Positions 11,595 through 20,909 of a DNA stretch of 38,237 nucleotides are shown piece after piece. A model generated the notes under the pieces. It did not search any database and was not told where the DNA came from. It worked only from the letters and a program-made list of their open reading frames with translations. The position numbers were made by a program, and so were the translations under genes. The stretch is taken from positions 1 through 38,237 of the forward strand of contig CAJVPJ010000165.1 of the NCBI GenBank assembly GCA_910592205.1, given 5' to 3'. Source of the DNA: Paraglomus occultum (taxonomy: Eukaryota; Glomeromycota; Glomeromycetes; Paraglomerales; Paraglomeraceae). The first letter of the stretch is position 1; every line of letters starts with the position of its first letter.

Positions 11595-14122
11595 TTAATA
11601 AAGTGCTCTTCCTACCCTCGGAAATACACCATTGACACCGTTTCGTCTCGAAGTAGTATAATGGTCATCATAGCCAGTCCTTTGACCGTTAGATGCATTA
11701 CTCCCACCAGTGAGTGGAGACAATTCTCCTTGAGACGTTACAGCGCGCGACAACATAGCGTTACTTTTGTTTGCTTGATGAACGAAATACAAAAATACCA
11801 TGCTCACTATACCACTAACTAGGAAGATAACATCGAACCAATGATGGTAAAAATTGAATTCTATTGATCCTAAAACATCAGATATTATGGTTCTGGTCGA
11901 GCATCCAGAATAAAAGTCATTGGCATCAAAAAGTTAAAATAAATTGTATACGAGCCAAATCATCGACGTTTTCTAATTGTCTTACCTGTATTCATCGGGA
12001 AGGTTCAAACGCATCATAAGCACTGAACTTAAAAAATACATTCCCATTATCTGAGCAAGAAACAACACAATGTTGCTTCTGGATACGGAGTTGGACACGG
12101 CCCTGAAAAACTAAAGAAAAAAAAAGATGTGAATCTGTCCTCACTACAAATTCACAATTTGCAAATACACAGGGAAGTCTGGTTTTGGCCAGGTGCTCCA
12201 TTCAATCGTTCGACTTTGTTATAACGCGAACTATCCCAAAAAAAGCCATCTTTGTTCAACCGGACTTTACTGTGCATATGATGTTTGTGGGTTCAATTAC
12301 CTTCAATAATTGAATTAATAATCCCCGAATACTGAAAATGATCAATAAACCTACAAAGAAGAAACTCAATTGCTGAGACCAGAAACTAACGTCTAATTCA
12401 ATGTTGATGTAATTGATCGCCAGTGCTAAACCGTTGCTTATAGGGTCTTTTCCGACTTTGCGACTAAAGATTATGTTTATCGTGGCCTTTTCCGGTTCAT
12501 AGCGGGTGGAAACGCAATAAGAAACGAATATGAAAATATGTTGAGAAGAAATATGCGCTGTTAAATAAGAAGACATACCATAACAATTTTGTAGATACAA
12601 TAAATGGAAAATATATATCCGAGAAAATTAAAATATTTTCCCTTCCATGTTTTAGAGTACTCGAGGCGATCCTAAAATGATTAGGACGTAATAAGTAAAC
12701 TTTTGACCAAACATTGTCAACTGAGTCATAAGAAGCGACAGAACACCTTTTCTTGATACAAATCATCAATATCGAGAAACAGCTGCCGACTCAGATTCTC
12801 CAACCCGACTATTTCTTGTCTTAGCATGCTGATGCCTACGAAAGGAAAATTTCAATATCAATTGACAAGTATCTAAAAGCAGAAGAAATCTTGGAGCATC
12901 CGATTATTAAACTAATTATACTTTCTCCTCCGATTCCTATTCCGCTAACTACGGTATGTAACATTTTTCGCATAAATCCTCCAACCCGTGAACCGTTCTG
13001 CTAGTTTAATAAATGAGAATATTATCATTCCATTCTCGTTGAGATTGTGATGTTAAATTGAGCAAGATGAATTCATAATACCTCATTTCCAGCCTTTTGT
13101 CTCAATTGTGAAACCAATATTCTTTTCTTCTTGCTCATTATCTGTTCCATTGTTTGGAGATATTTTTTCTCAGCCGCCCATATATCTGCGTATGTGACTT
13201 GTCTAAATCATATTTTAATCAAAAAAAAAAATAATTACTTGCACCCAATCCGCATCAAGTTATTTGCTCACTATGTGATCATTTACCTCAAGAAGAACGT
13301 CATAGTAGCATAAGGACTGTTTACAGCACCAAAACCCGATAAAATAGCCATAATTGTAACTCCAATAACTCCCACTCGACTCATACCAAACTGGATCAAT
13401 ATATCATCTAATAGATAAAAGTGCTATTTCGTTTGATTAATCCATATCACAATGAGTCCTTCATTTTTGCAGATTATACTGTACTTCACCACTAGAGAAA
13501 ATACTCACTCTTGTCAGAAGCAGAATTTTTCTCAATCGGAAATAGACCACCGACTTGCCAAAAAGAGTAAAAGTAAATTGACCAGCAAATCGCCGTTAAC
13601 GTTAACGAATAACGAAGTGATAGACCTGGATCAGATAGATGTAGACAATTTTGTAAGCAAATAACAAAACGATTGCTATAGCTGAACGCGCTGTGCACGA
13701 TACTAACTCTTTTGTGCGTTAGTTATCAGTAAATACAATTGATAGAATGGAATAAGCATGATAACCAACACCAGTAGAATATACAATGTCATTTTCCAAT
13801 GAAACCACCGCGAGCTAGAACACATAATTAGTATTAATCACACATTGATTTCTTAAAAACCCATGATAAACATTACAACTTACTCCCTCTCCATTACATC
13901 TGTTATTTCGAATATTATTAATTCAAACAAGGCACAACTGTTGCTGAAAGTCAAAGAAAAAACGGCTTGCACTAGCGTTTCCGACCGCGAGTCCGTCGAG
14001 GATTCGTAGTCTTTAAACAACTTCTTAACAAGAAATATCCAACCAAAGGCAAAAAATAATATTTGAGAGCCAAACAGGATGAGCCCGTCTGATAAAAATT
14101 TCAAGGTAGTTGACGAGAGCAT
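11595..14122 (-). CDS. GPHR: Golgi pH regulator (GPHR/GPR89 family) membrane protein
   Basis: Eleven exons on the complement (11595-11892, 11986-12110, 12301-12486, 12579-12671, 12747-12835, 12922-13000, 13082-13202, 13287-13407, 13509-13625, 13708-13814, 13884-14122) give 524 residues with closed phases. Hallmarks include [22 protein letters not shown] in the first membrane segment, [36 protein letters not shown], a cytosolic coiled coil with SKKKRI, then [48 protein letters not shown] and [14 protein letters not shown]. In animals this protein is an anion conductance that acidifies the Golgi; plant relatives (GTG1/2) were proposed as abscisic-acid-binding proteins. The Ser/Gly/Arg-rich tail after the last membrane segment (about 55 residues) makes it longer than the human protein (455). 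Budding yeast lacks the family. Confidence 0.95.
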
Positions 14123-14356
14123 TTGGAGTTCAGGGAATCTTGCGAAAGCATGGGCAATGTAGCTTAAAATACAAGTCTTAACGCGATAGGAATATACAAT
14201 TCAACTTTGACGTTTTAAAGCATAGAACGTCATCTACTACTACTACAATAATAATAAAAAGTACGTGCGTTGATTTGGATGTTCCCACGTGGAGAAATTG
14301 TGTCACAAAGAGATGAGCGGTTGTTAACCACCACATAAATAAAATATTGACATATA
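14123..14356. promoter_or_regulatory. Divergent promoter region between GPHR and COX19
   Basis: 234 bp lie between two outward-facing start codons. It includes a short CTA/ATA trinucleotide run near 14232-14257. No specific factor site is claimed. Confidence 0.45.
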
Positions 14357-14773
14357 ATGTCTTTTGGACGACCTCCAAACACCACCACCTTCGTCCCTAC
14401 GCCGCCTGAACGGGGAAGCTTTCCGTTAGATCATGAAGGTCAGCCTCGTTGAAAACAATAAAATTCATTATGGTACTTTATTATATGTGATCCACAACAT
14501 GTGCTATTAGGTGAATGCCAGCAAATAGTCAAAGAATATCTTCAGTGTCTCAAACAAAAGAACGCCAATAATGGTGTCTGTAGACACTTGTCGAAGGCTT
14601 ATCTAAAATGTCGCATGCAGAGGTATACGATTTACTTTGTGCTCCGTTCTCCCTTATTTCCATTTTATTTATGAATAAAGCTCGATATCCATTGTAGAGG
14701 GTTAATGGCGAAAGATGAATGGAAGAATTTAGGGTTTCATGAAAAAGACGAAATTTTAGATACCGAAAAGTAG
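14357..14773 (+). CDS. COX19: Cytochrome c oxidase assembly factor COX19
   Basis: Three exons (14357-14438, 14511-14622, 14698-14773) encode 89 residues. The protein starts MSFGRPPN, has TPPERGSFPLDHEGEC, and carries the twin CX9C motif: Cys30-Cys40 and Cys51-Cys61, separated by a loop, followed by GLMAKDEWKNLGF. This is the diagnostic Cox19 pattern. The protein is imported by Mia40 into the intermembrane space and supports copper delivery and redox control in cytochrome c oxidase assembly. All four cysteines are intact. The stop codon lies 3 bp from the stop of YSA1 on the other strand, so the two transcripts must overlap at their 3' ends. Confidence 0.96.
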
Positions 14774-14776
14774 CAA

Positions 14777-15788
14777 TTATTGGCCGATTGAAAGAAGTGT
14801 GCTTGCAGTATGTAATCCGAGTGCGTAGGCATACAGTCTACTATCGATTGAAAGAGTTGAGGGATTCCGAGCTTTCAACTCTATGTAAAGTAAATTGAAC
14901 AGAGGATCAGTCAAATAATCAAGTATATGTACTATCTATCCCAATTCATGTTATCACCTGTTAGCGTGGAAAATAAATTATTCAGTGGAACTTTAATAAC
15001 GTGTAAACTCCATTCGTCGTCGTCCAATTCTTGCACTTCATCCTTCCCTGGCGGTGACGACTCGATTATCTGAGGAAGAGTGAGTGCTCATGAGAATTCA
15101 TACTTATGTAGCGTATAAAAGGAATTAAGAGCCCACGCACTTCTACAGTCACAACTTTGGTTTTGGAATCCGTTATGCCCGGTTCATAGCAGACGGCGTC
15201 TGAAATACTTTTGACTATTCCAGTGTATCCTGTCTCTTCTCGAAGTTCTCTGAGTGCTGCTTGTTCCACCGTCTCGTCAGGATCGATCAAGCCTTAGTGC
15301 AACTAATCAGCGAAAGCATTTCGGCCGAATTACATGTTAGACATGAGAAGCGACGTGTTCTTGTACCTGATGGAAACTCAACACAATAGCAGTTTATGGG
15401 AGGTCGATATTGAACAACTAGCACTAATGTAGGAGGAGACGCCGCAGAACGAATAATCGCATGTAGGTCTACCGCTATATCAAATAATATTATAGTGTCA
15501 ATGATAATTTGCATTGATTAATCCTTTCGAGTACGAGATGATACGCTAATTACCATCAACAGCATCAGAAGTAGGTTTCGAACGTTTCTTGCGTCTACAT
15601 ACTTCCCAACCTTTTTTCTCGTTTGTATGAGGAACAATATATTCGATTTCATCTAATTCCAGCCATTGACCATGACCTAGATGTTTACTGCTTTCTTCAG
15701 ACTGTTTTACGGGAATGAGCTTTAACGATGGAAGATTAATGGATGGTACATTAAGTTGAGAACGCGAGGGTTCCGCTTGAGAAGACAT
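14777..15788 (-). CDS. YSA1: Nudix ADP-ribose pyrophosphatase (YSA1/NUDT5 type)
   Basis: Five exons on the complement (14777-14880, 14958-15069, 15141-15292, 15367-15474, 15554-15788) give 236 residues. A perfect Nudix box GX5EX7REUXEEXGU occupies residues 115-137 (Gly115, Glu121, Arg129, Glu130, Glu133, Glu134, Gly136). Upstream, VLVVQYRPPINCYCVEFPSG is the ADP-sugar pyrophosphatase signature, and the protein ends in SRLYAYALGL, typical of YSA1. Expected reaction: ADP-ribose to AMP and ribose 5-phosphate, in cytosol or mitochondria. The catalytic residues are intact. The final exon was found by splice phase and gives the expected C-terminus. The N-terminal extension of about 20 residues is Ser/Pro-rich and may be a targeting sequence, though this is only inferred. 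Confidence 0.95.
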
Positions 15789-15836
15789 TGGGCTTTACAC
15801 ATTACTGCATTAGAATAAGATTTCATGATATACTAG

Positions 15837-16541
15837 TCACGACATGGTTACATGCAAGCCACATTTTGTATAAATATTTGGATCTGCACGCTGGGTCCTG
15901 CAAGACATACGTGACAATGACTCGGGGAATAGAGTACTTAGTATGTCATTGTCGACAATATACAAACCAACTACACACACTTTCATACGGAGAAATGACA
16001 TTGTCCTGACTCCCAGTCCAATTACGCGTGGCTTTAGCTCCGTAATGCATCTGGGAGACCACACTTTACTATCAGGATCCTCTAGGCACCATAGAACATC
16101 ATGATCAACAACGTTTGTTCAACTTATTTGTTTCTCACTAATGCTCCAAGTCGAAATTCTGGAGGATGCGTCAGCGATAACGACGTTTGACTGTAGATAC
16201 AGTCAACTCTCTTTATAACGACCTCCCGTTTTCAAAAACGTCATAATATATTATATGTACTACGCAGCATATAACGACCGATTTTGCCCAGCCCAAGGCG
16301 GTTGTTATAAAGAGAGTTGACTGTAACAATACGCAACAGTAGTTCCTGCTATAGTGACCAGTAAAATTTGCAGGACGAGACGCATACGAAATTCATTAAT
16401 GAGAGAATAAGGCTCGGTTGTAACATTACCGGCTAAAGATAGCGATAGTAATGATGATGGAGTCGCTCGGACGGTTTGAAAAGAAATGAATACATGCCGG
16501 AATAAACCAAGTCTAAAAACTTGTCGAATGTAAGTAGACAT
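15837..16541 (-). pseudogene. AIM18-like chalcone-isomerase-fold gene, transposon-interrupted and 3'-truncated
   Basis: The ATG at 16541 opens an N-terminus rich in Arg and hydrophobic residues with a membrane segment ending TIAGTTVAYC, as in mitochondrial Aim18/Aim46 proteins. At 16326 the frame runs into the MITE at 16200-16323 and stops. Joining the flanks at the TA target restores an open frame (YLQSNVVIADASSR) up to a GTGAGA donor at 16138. A 57-bp intron follows, and the exon from 16081 holds KPRVIGLGVRTMSFLRMKV.VVGLYI, the chalcone-isomerase-fold signature of this family. After GLYI the frame drifts to a stop at 15837 and the rest of the domain, normally more than 120 residues, is absent before the YSA1 start at 15788. 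What is seen is the disruption; loss of function is inferred. A rescuing splice of the MITE cannot be excluded, but no GT/AG pair I tried keeps the frame. Confidence 0.7.
16200..16323. mobile_element. 124-bp pogo/Tc1-like MITE with TA target duplication
   Basis: The terminal inverted repeats start CAGTCAACTCTCTTTATAAC at both ends (about 24 bp, one mismatch) and are flanked by TA at 16198-16199 and 16324-16325. The interior is AT-rich and has no coding capacity. A close relative lies at 19295-19440. The element sits inside the first exon of the AIM18-like gene. Its length plus the TA duplication is 126 bp, a multiple of three, but its terminus carries an in-frame TAA. Confidence 0.9.
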
Positions 16542-16766
16542 TATTAAACTGGTGATGGTGTAATTTTTTAAGGTAGTAAAGAGTAATTAGTGTTTGGTAT
16601 AAGAACGTCTCTTCGACTGAAAACATTTACATATACTTCAAATCAGTTTGTACTATAAAACATCTGAACATGTATTGAACTTTGTTCTTACATTCTTGCA
16701 ACAAAACTCCATATAGATTGTAGAAGAAAAACCATGTTTATTGCACTGATAGATAAAAGATCAAGC

Positions 16767-16940
16767 TTATTTATCTTTCGACTTTCGATATTTCATTTGG
16801 ATGACTACTTCTTTTGATAGTTCTTCAAACGATGTATATCTCATTTTACTCGCCGAAATAATGATATCAAAATTAGGCGGATGGTAATGTAAGAATGCGT
16901 GAGCGCGTAAAAGATTTTCTGTAAAGAAAGAATGCCAGAT
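16767..16940 (-). other. Unassigned coding-like exon
   Basis: The minus strand reads open from an acceptor-like TTCTTTACAG to a TAA at 16767, giving about 50 residues (ENLLRAHAFLHYHPPNFDII..., ending KYRKSKDK). Amino-acid use looks protein-like and unlike AT-rich noise, but no upstream exon or initiator was found and no family is recognised. It could be the last exon of a small gene or a decayed copy. Confidence 0.3.
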
Positions 16941-17333
16941 TAAGGGTAAACACAATGTATGGTGATAAGCAGACGCGTTGATATCATGCATGATAATTAT
17001 GCGACAAAGAATGTTGAATTATCATTATTACATCATTGTCAATAATTCAATATTTTTGTAAAGTATAAATAAGTATGCAGAAAGTTTTTTAAGAAAAGCA
17101 AGGGCTTTGCATTCATAATTGTTCGCAATATATGACGTAAGAGAATCTACAAAAACTAAACTGTCAACAAGAATGAACTGTACTTCGATGTATGACATTC
17201 ACGTGTGAAGCAATCTCCGCTTACACTTATAAGAGTAACTTTCAGTAATGTTTAATTATATTTACTGTTCAAACGCATTGTTTAAAATACGTTACATAAT
17301 TTTCAACTGATTATGATGCATTCCTTGTATGTC

Positions 17334-17380
17334 TAGCCTTGCCTGATATGACTCTAGCCATGCCTGATATGACTAGCCTT
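17334..17380. repeat. Short tandem repeat, unit about 20 bp
   Basis: TAGCCTTGCCTGATATGAC and TAGCCATGCCTGATATGAC stand side by side and are followed by a partial copy starting TAGCCTTGAGATAT. It lies about 100 bp upstream of the bestrophin start codon. Confidence 0.7.
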
Positions 17381-17485
17381 GAGATATTGTGTACATACCA
17401 ATGCACGTCAAATATGTAGGGTACTACTGTAGTCAGCTAGTCGTACAAATATACGAAGACCCTTACATTTCATAATTTTTATAAA

Positions 17486-18853
17486 ATGTCATCCTCATTT
17501 ACATTTTATTTCCGGGATGCATTTAAGAGGCGTCCACTATTCCTCTATTTCAGAGGCTCAGTGTTTCCTAGAGTGCTTGTCCCCGTCGTAATTTTTGCAG
17601 TATATTCAGCAGTGTTCGTATTCTTTGCAAGCCTGGGGCTAGCACCACTGTTGCATGTATCACTAGTGCCAATATTAACTATTGTAACTGGATTGTTGGT
17701 GAGTCTTAGGGCTAACAGTAGCTATGACAGATGGTGGGAAGGTTAGTAGAGAGTGAATGGTAAATTAAAGCGGATAGGTGATGTTTAGAAAACTATCAAT
17801 AGATTATTTATAAGTGTGGCTTCATACGCAGGTCGTAAGCTATGGAGCTCGCTCACTGCCAACATCCGAAGTTTTTCCCGAGTACTTTGGTATAGTATTG
17901 AGCGTGAAGCCGATGGAGATGATGTCGACGACGTTACCGATGTAATGAATCTTCTTGTGGCTTTTGCTTTTGCCATCAAGCATCATCTTCGTGGAGAGGA
18001 TGGGTATCAATATTCTGATCTCACCGACCGCTTACCGCGGGGGTATCTTGCGGTGATTGAGAACCGACGGAATAAAAGAGTTGACAAGGAAAGGAGAGGA
18101 AGACGCGACACGAATAGATTTGATAATTTGCCATTGGAAATTCTCACTCTCTTGTTCAATTACTCTAGCATGTTTAAACAACACGGCAAACTGGATCCTG
18201 GCATATTTAATCATTTGAGCGCATTAACTCATTCTATGACTGAACAATTATCATCGTTCGAGAGAATTCTGACCGCTCCAATCCCATTCGCGTTTATGAT
18301 ACATTTGAGGGTAATACACGATATTATTGAACTGACTATGATATAATGCCGTGAATAGATGTCGCTCCACCACTGATTTCGAGTTTTTTCATCTAATAAG
18401 CAAAACTCAAAATCTAGTGGGGAAGGCTTACTTAAGACATCCCACAGTTTATTAGTAGAACGGGGGAGGATTTATATATGCATAAACGCCAACTCACACA
18501 GACAAAACTTCTCAAATTTTACAGCAAATGATCGTATTGTACTGTGTCTCTTTACCGCCTCAATTGTATACCCAGACCGGTTGGTATTGCATTCCTATAA
18601 CCGCAATCGCTGCATTTACGTTCTTTGGTGTTGATGCAATTGGGAAAGAGATTGAGAATCCGTTTGGATACGATGCAAATGTAAGTACCAAGAATTGATT
18701 GGCTCTACGGAGAACATTGTCAACATTAACGAGTAATTCCTATATGCGAAGGATCTTCCCGTTGATAAATTTTGTAACGATTTATTGAGCGAACTTGGTG
18801 TCTTTGAATCAAAGGAATTGAACCCGCAAGAATGGAAGAAAAAGAATTCATGA
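17486..18853 (+). CDS. Bestrophin/UPF0187-family anion channel
   Basis: Four exons (17486-17741, 17832-18310, 18525-18680, 18752-18853) encode 330 residues. The N-terminus FYFRDAFKRRPLFLYFRGSVFPRVL leads into two hydrophobic segments and the signature LLVSLRANSSYDRWWEGRKLWSSL (about residues 71-94), which defines the bestrophin-like family in bacteria, plants and fungi. The C-terminal part has two more hydrophobic segments and FFGVDAIGKEIENPFGYDANDLP, the conserved cytosolic end of the family. Members form pentameric chloride channels. An acidic loop (residues about 112-124, DGDDVDDVTD) and a basic loop (about 163-185) look lineage-specific. All phases close. The membrane it acts in cannot be told from sequence. 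Confidence 0.92.
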
Positions 18854-20083
18854 ATAAATCATAGACCTGTTGCGTTAAAATAAACACGAGTCAACATCTG
18901 ATATTGCGTTGGTGTGAGAAGTCATTATAATTGATGTTTCTGAATTGCAGAACTTTTTTCATCCTTATATGTAATCATGTTATCATTTGCGGATAGCTCG
19001 TCATTAAATAATGAGATCCTTCAACCGTAAACTCAAAACACTCACCAATATAATGCGCAGCTGTACAAGTATTGAGCATATTCCCAGCCGTTAATAAGGA
19101 TTGGAAACAATGCTGACACATTCGGATATTCTGATATCCACCGCTTCAGTATTTGCAAACACTAATCACAAAGATTGATGGCTTTTTTTTTCCCTTGATC
19201 AGCAAATCGGAGTGTGGCACCATAGAGACATTTACATTTATGGAGCACAAAAAATTAAAGGAATCAACGTCATTAATTATAATAAGGCTTGCTACAGTCA
19301 ACTCTCTTTATAGCGACCTTCTTTATAACGATCGCGTGCTCTGCCCATTTTCAAAAACGTATCATATATACTACGCTGCATATAAACGACCATTGCATAT
19401 AACGACCGATTTTGCCCAGCCCGATAAAGAGAGTTGACTGTAGTTTTAATATTATCGATAGCTAGCACACCAGGTAGTGTTTGACATTATATATGACAGT
19501 AAAAAGAAGACTGACCAAGAAATGCCTATTTTACACCTGATTACGAGCATAATATGTTTTTCTGATAAAAGCAAAAGTGACATTTAATAATGAATTAGGC
19601 TAGCATTGCTCGACACGTCTTTTCAGTACTTAAGTTACATAAGTAGAGCCAGTAGTATTAACAACCAACATTCTGAAACAAGCTCAACAGCCTCCCCTAA
19701 CGTCTTTACCAGAGATAGTCGTCATCTTTACACAATACGATGATTAAGACAAAGCACACAGTTAACGTTCATACACGAGCATCTCGAATATCATTGCTAA
19801 ACGAGAATTTTGCGTAAGTTTTGCTTGTTTATTATTTTCGGATTAAGTATTATGTCTATGGCGTCATGGTTTCGACCTGATTTACAAGATATTAAAGGTA
19901 TAGATTGCTTCTTCGCCTCCTGCGTCTAAAATACAATGCGATAATATGTTGTGGCTTATTATTATGTGGACTTCAGATCACGAGCCCGCCAATTTTGGTT
20001 ACTATTATTATTATTATATGTTACGCGACTACAAAAAATCAGACACATTCATAATAATTTCATTCCCCATTGTTTTTGTAAAA
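18854..20083. other. Intergenic between the bestrophin gene and SPC24, with a MITE
   Basis: Contains the MITE at 19295-19440. A short reading frame from an ATG at 19853 (MSMASWFRPDLQDIK) can be spliced at 19898 to a frame (DHEPANFGYYYYYY...) that runs in phase into the SPC24 start. This would extend SPC24 with low-complexity sequence and is more likely 5' UTR. No other gene was recognised. Confidence 0.45.
19295..19440. mobile_element. 146-bp pogo/Tc1-like MITE, second family copy
   Basis: Both ends start CAGTCAACTCTCTTTAT, with TA flanks at 19293-19294 and 19441-19442. The interior shares TTTTCAAAAACGT and ATAACGACCGATTTTGCCCA with the copy at 16200. It carries extra partial copies of the ATAACGACC motif, which accounts for the greater length. 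It is non-coding and lies between genes. Confidence 0.9.
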
Positions 20084-20891
20084 ATGTCGGAACTTTTCGA
20101 AAGTGCAAAGACGTTTACTGCGGGCGAACACTTGGAAATAATTAAAAGCGCCATTGATGATGTTCAGCAAACTGAAGAAATACGGAAGAAACAATCTGAT
20201 GAATTTCGGGCCATTTTGAGAGGTTGTCTATGATTTATTGCTGGTTGTCCCGACCTACTGCGTTTTTACTCTTAATCTTTGTTAACACACGTTCTTCGTT
20301 CGTGATGACGTCATTTTCTCCAGATTTATCTCGTAAACTCGCAGCTGCTAAAAAGCAAGCTACGCGGTCAGACGACCAGCTTAGTGCCGAAGAACATCAA
20401 CAGCAGATGACCGATTTGGACAACAAAAATCGAGTTTTGAAAAAATCTATTAATAAATTGGATAATGATATCACTGCGCATCAAGAGAGATTACAATTGT
20501 TACAGGACGAATTAGAGAGATTGAAGAATGCTAATGTGGAAGACACAATTCAACCGAGAGACAGTAACATTGCGTATGTTAACACATCTAGAATTTATGA
20601 GAACTACGCGGAACTATGTGTAATCTCCTCGATTCTCTTATTTAGTCTTCAGTTGCTGCTTTATCGACAGCTGGGTCTTACGTTCTTGGAAGATTCAAAT
20701 GGCAATTACATGCGAGCAATTGTCTGTAAGTGAATGCGCTAAAGCTGAATCTAACGCGTCTTGGTATTAACAATTACTCTGTTTTATTCATATTAGTTAG
20801 CCAATCGACTAAAGATGTACGAACTGTTATGCTCGATCCTGGCCACTCTCAACATTTTCTAGCAAATTATCTTTGGGAATTAATGGATTAA
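20084..20891 (+). CDS. SPC24: Kinetochore protein SPC24 (NDC80 complex)
   Basis: Four exons (20084-20222, 20324-20573, 20646-20725, 20797-20891) give 187 residues. MSELFESAKTF opens a helical N-terminus. Residues about 48-115 are a charged coiled coil with many Gln, Lys and Glu, including LDNDITAHQERLQLLQDELERLK. The C-terminus is the small RWD-like globular domain: LLLYRQLGLTFLEDSNGNYMRAIV, then TKDVRTVMLDPGHSQHFLANYLWELMD, which matches the conserved Spc24 end. Spc24 pairs with Spc25 and anchors the NDC80 complex to the inner kinetochore. The stop lies 18 bp from the CSF1 stop on the opposite strand. An upstream in-frame extension exists but looks like UTR. Confidence 0.9.
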
Positions 20892-20909
20892 ATCAAGCAC
20901 TAAACGACA

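Larger units (their letters stand above)
16542..17485. other. Intergenic region with an unassigned coding-like segment
   Basis: Between the AIM18-like remnant and the bestrophin gene. The minus strand at 16767-16991 carries 74 codons with a plausible splice acceptor (TTCTTTACAG) before ENLLRAHAFLHYHPPNFDII. I do not recognise the product. At about 17334-17380 a 20-bp unit, TAGCC(T/A)TGCCTGATATGAC, is repeated twice plus a partial third copy. No other gene was seen. Confidence 0.5.

Noticed and set aside
16200-16323. Inverted repeat as a transcription terminator or regulatory hairpin
   Set aside because: TA duplications and a second copy at 19295 show that it is a transposon.
19853-20083. An upstream exon extending SPC24 (MSMASWFRPDLQDIK plus a poly-Tyr stretch)
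   Set aside because: The frame can be spliced, but the added sequence is low in complexity and MSELFESAKTF is a natural Spc24 start, so I treat it as probable 5' UTR.
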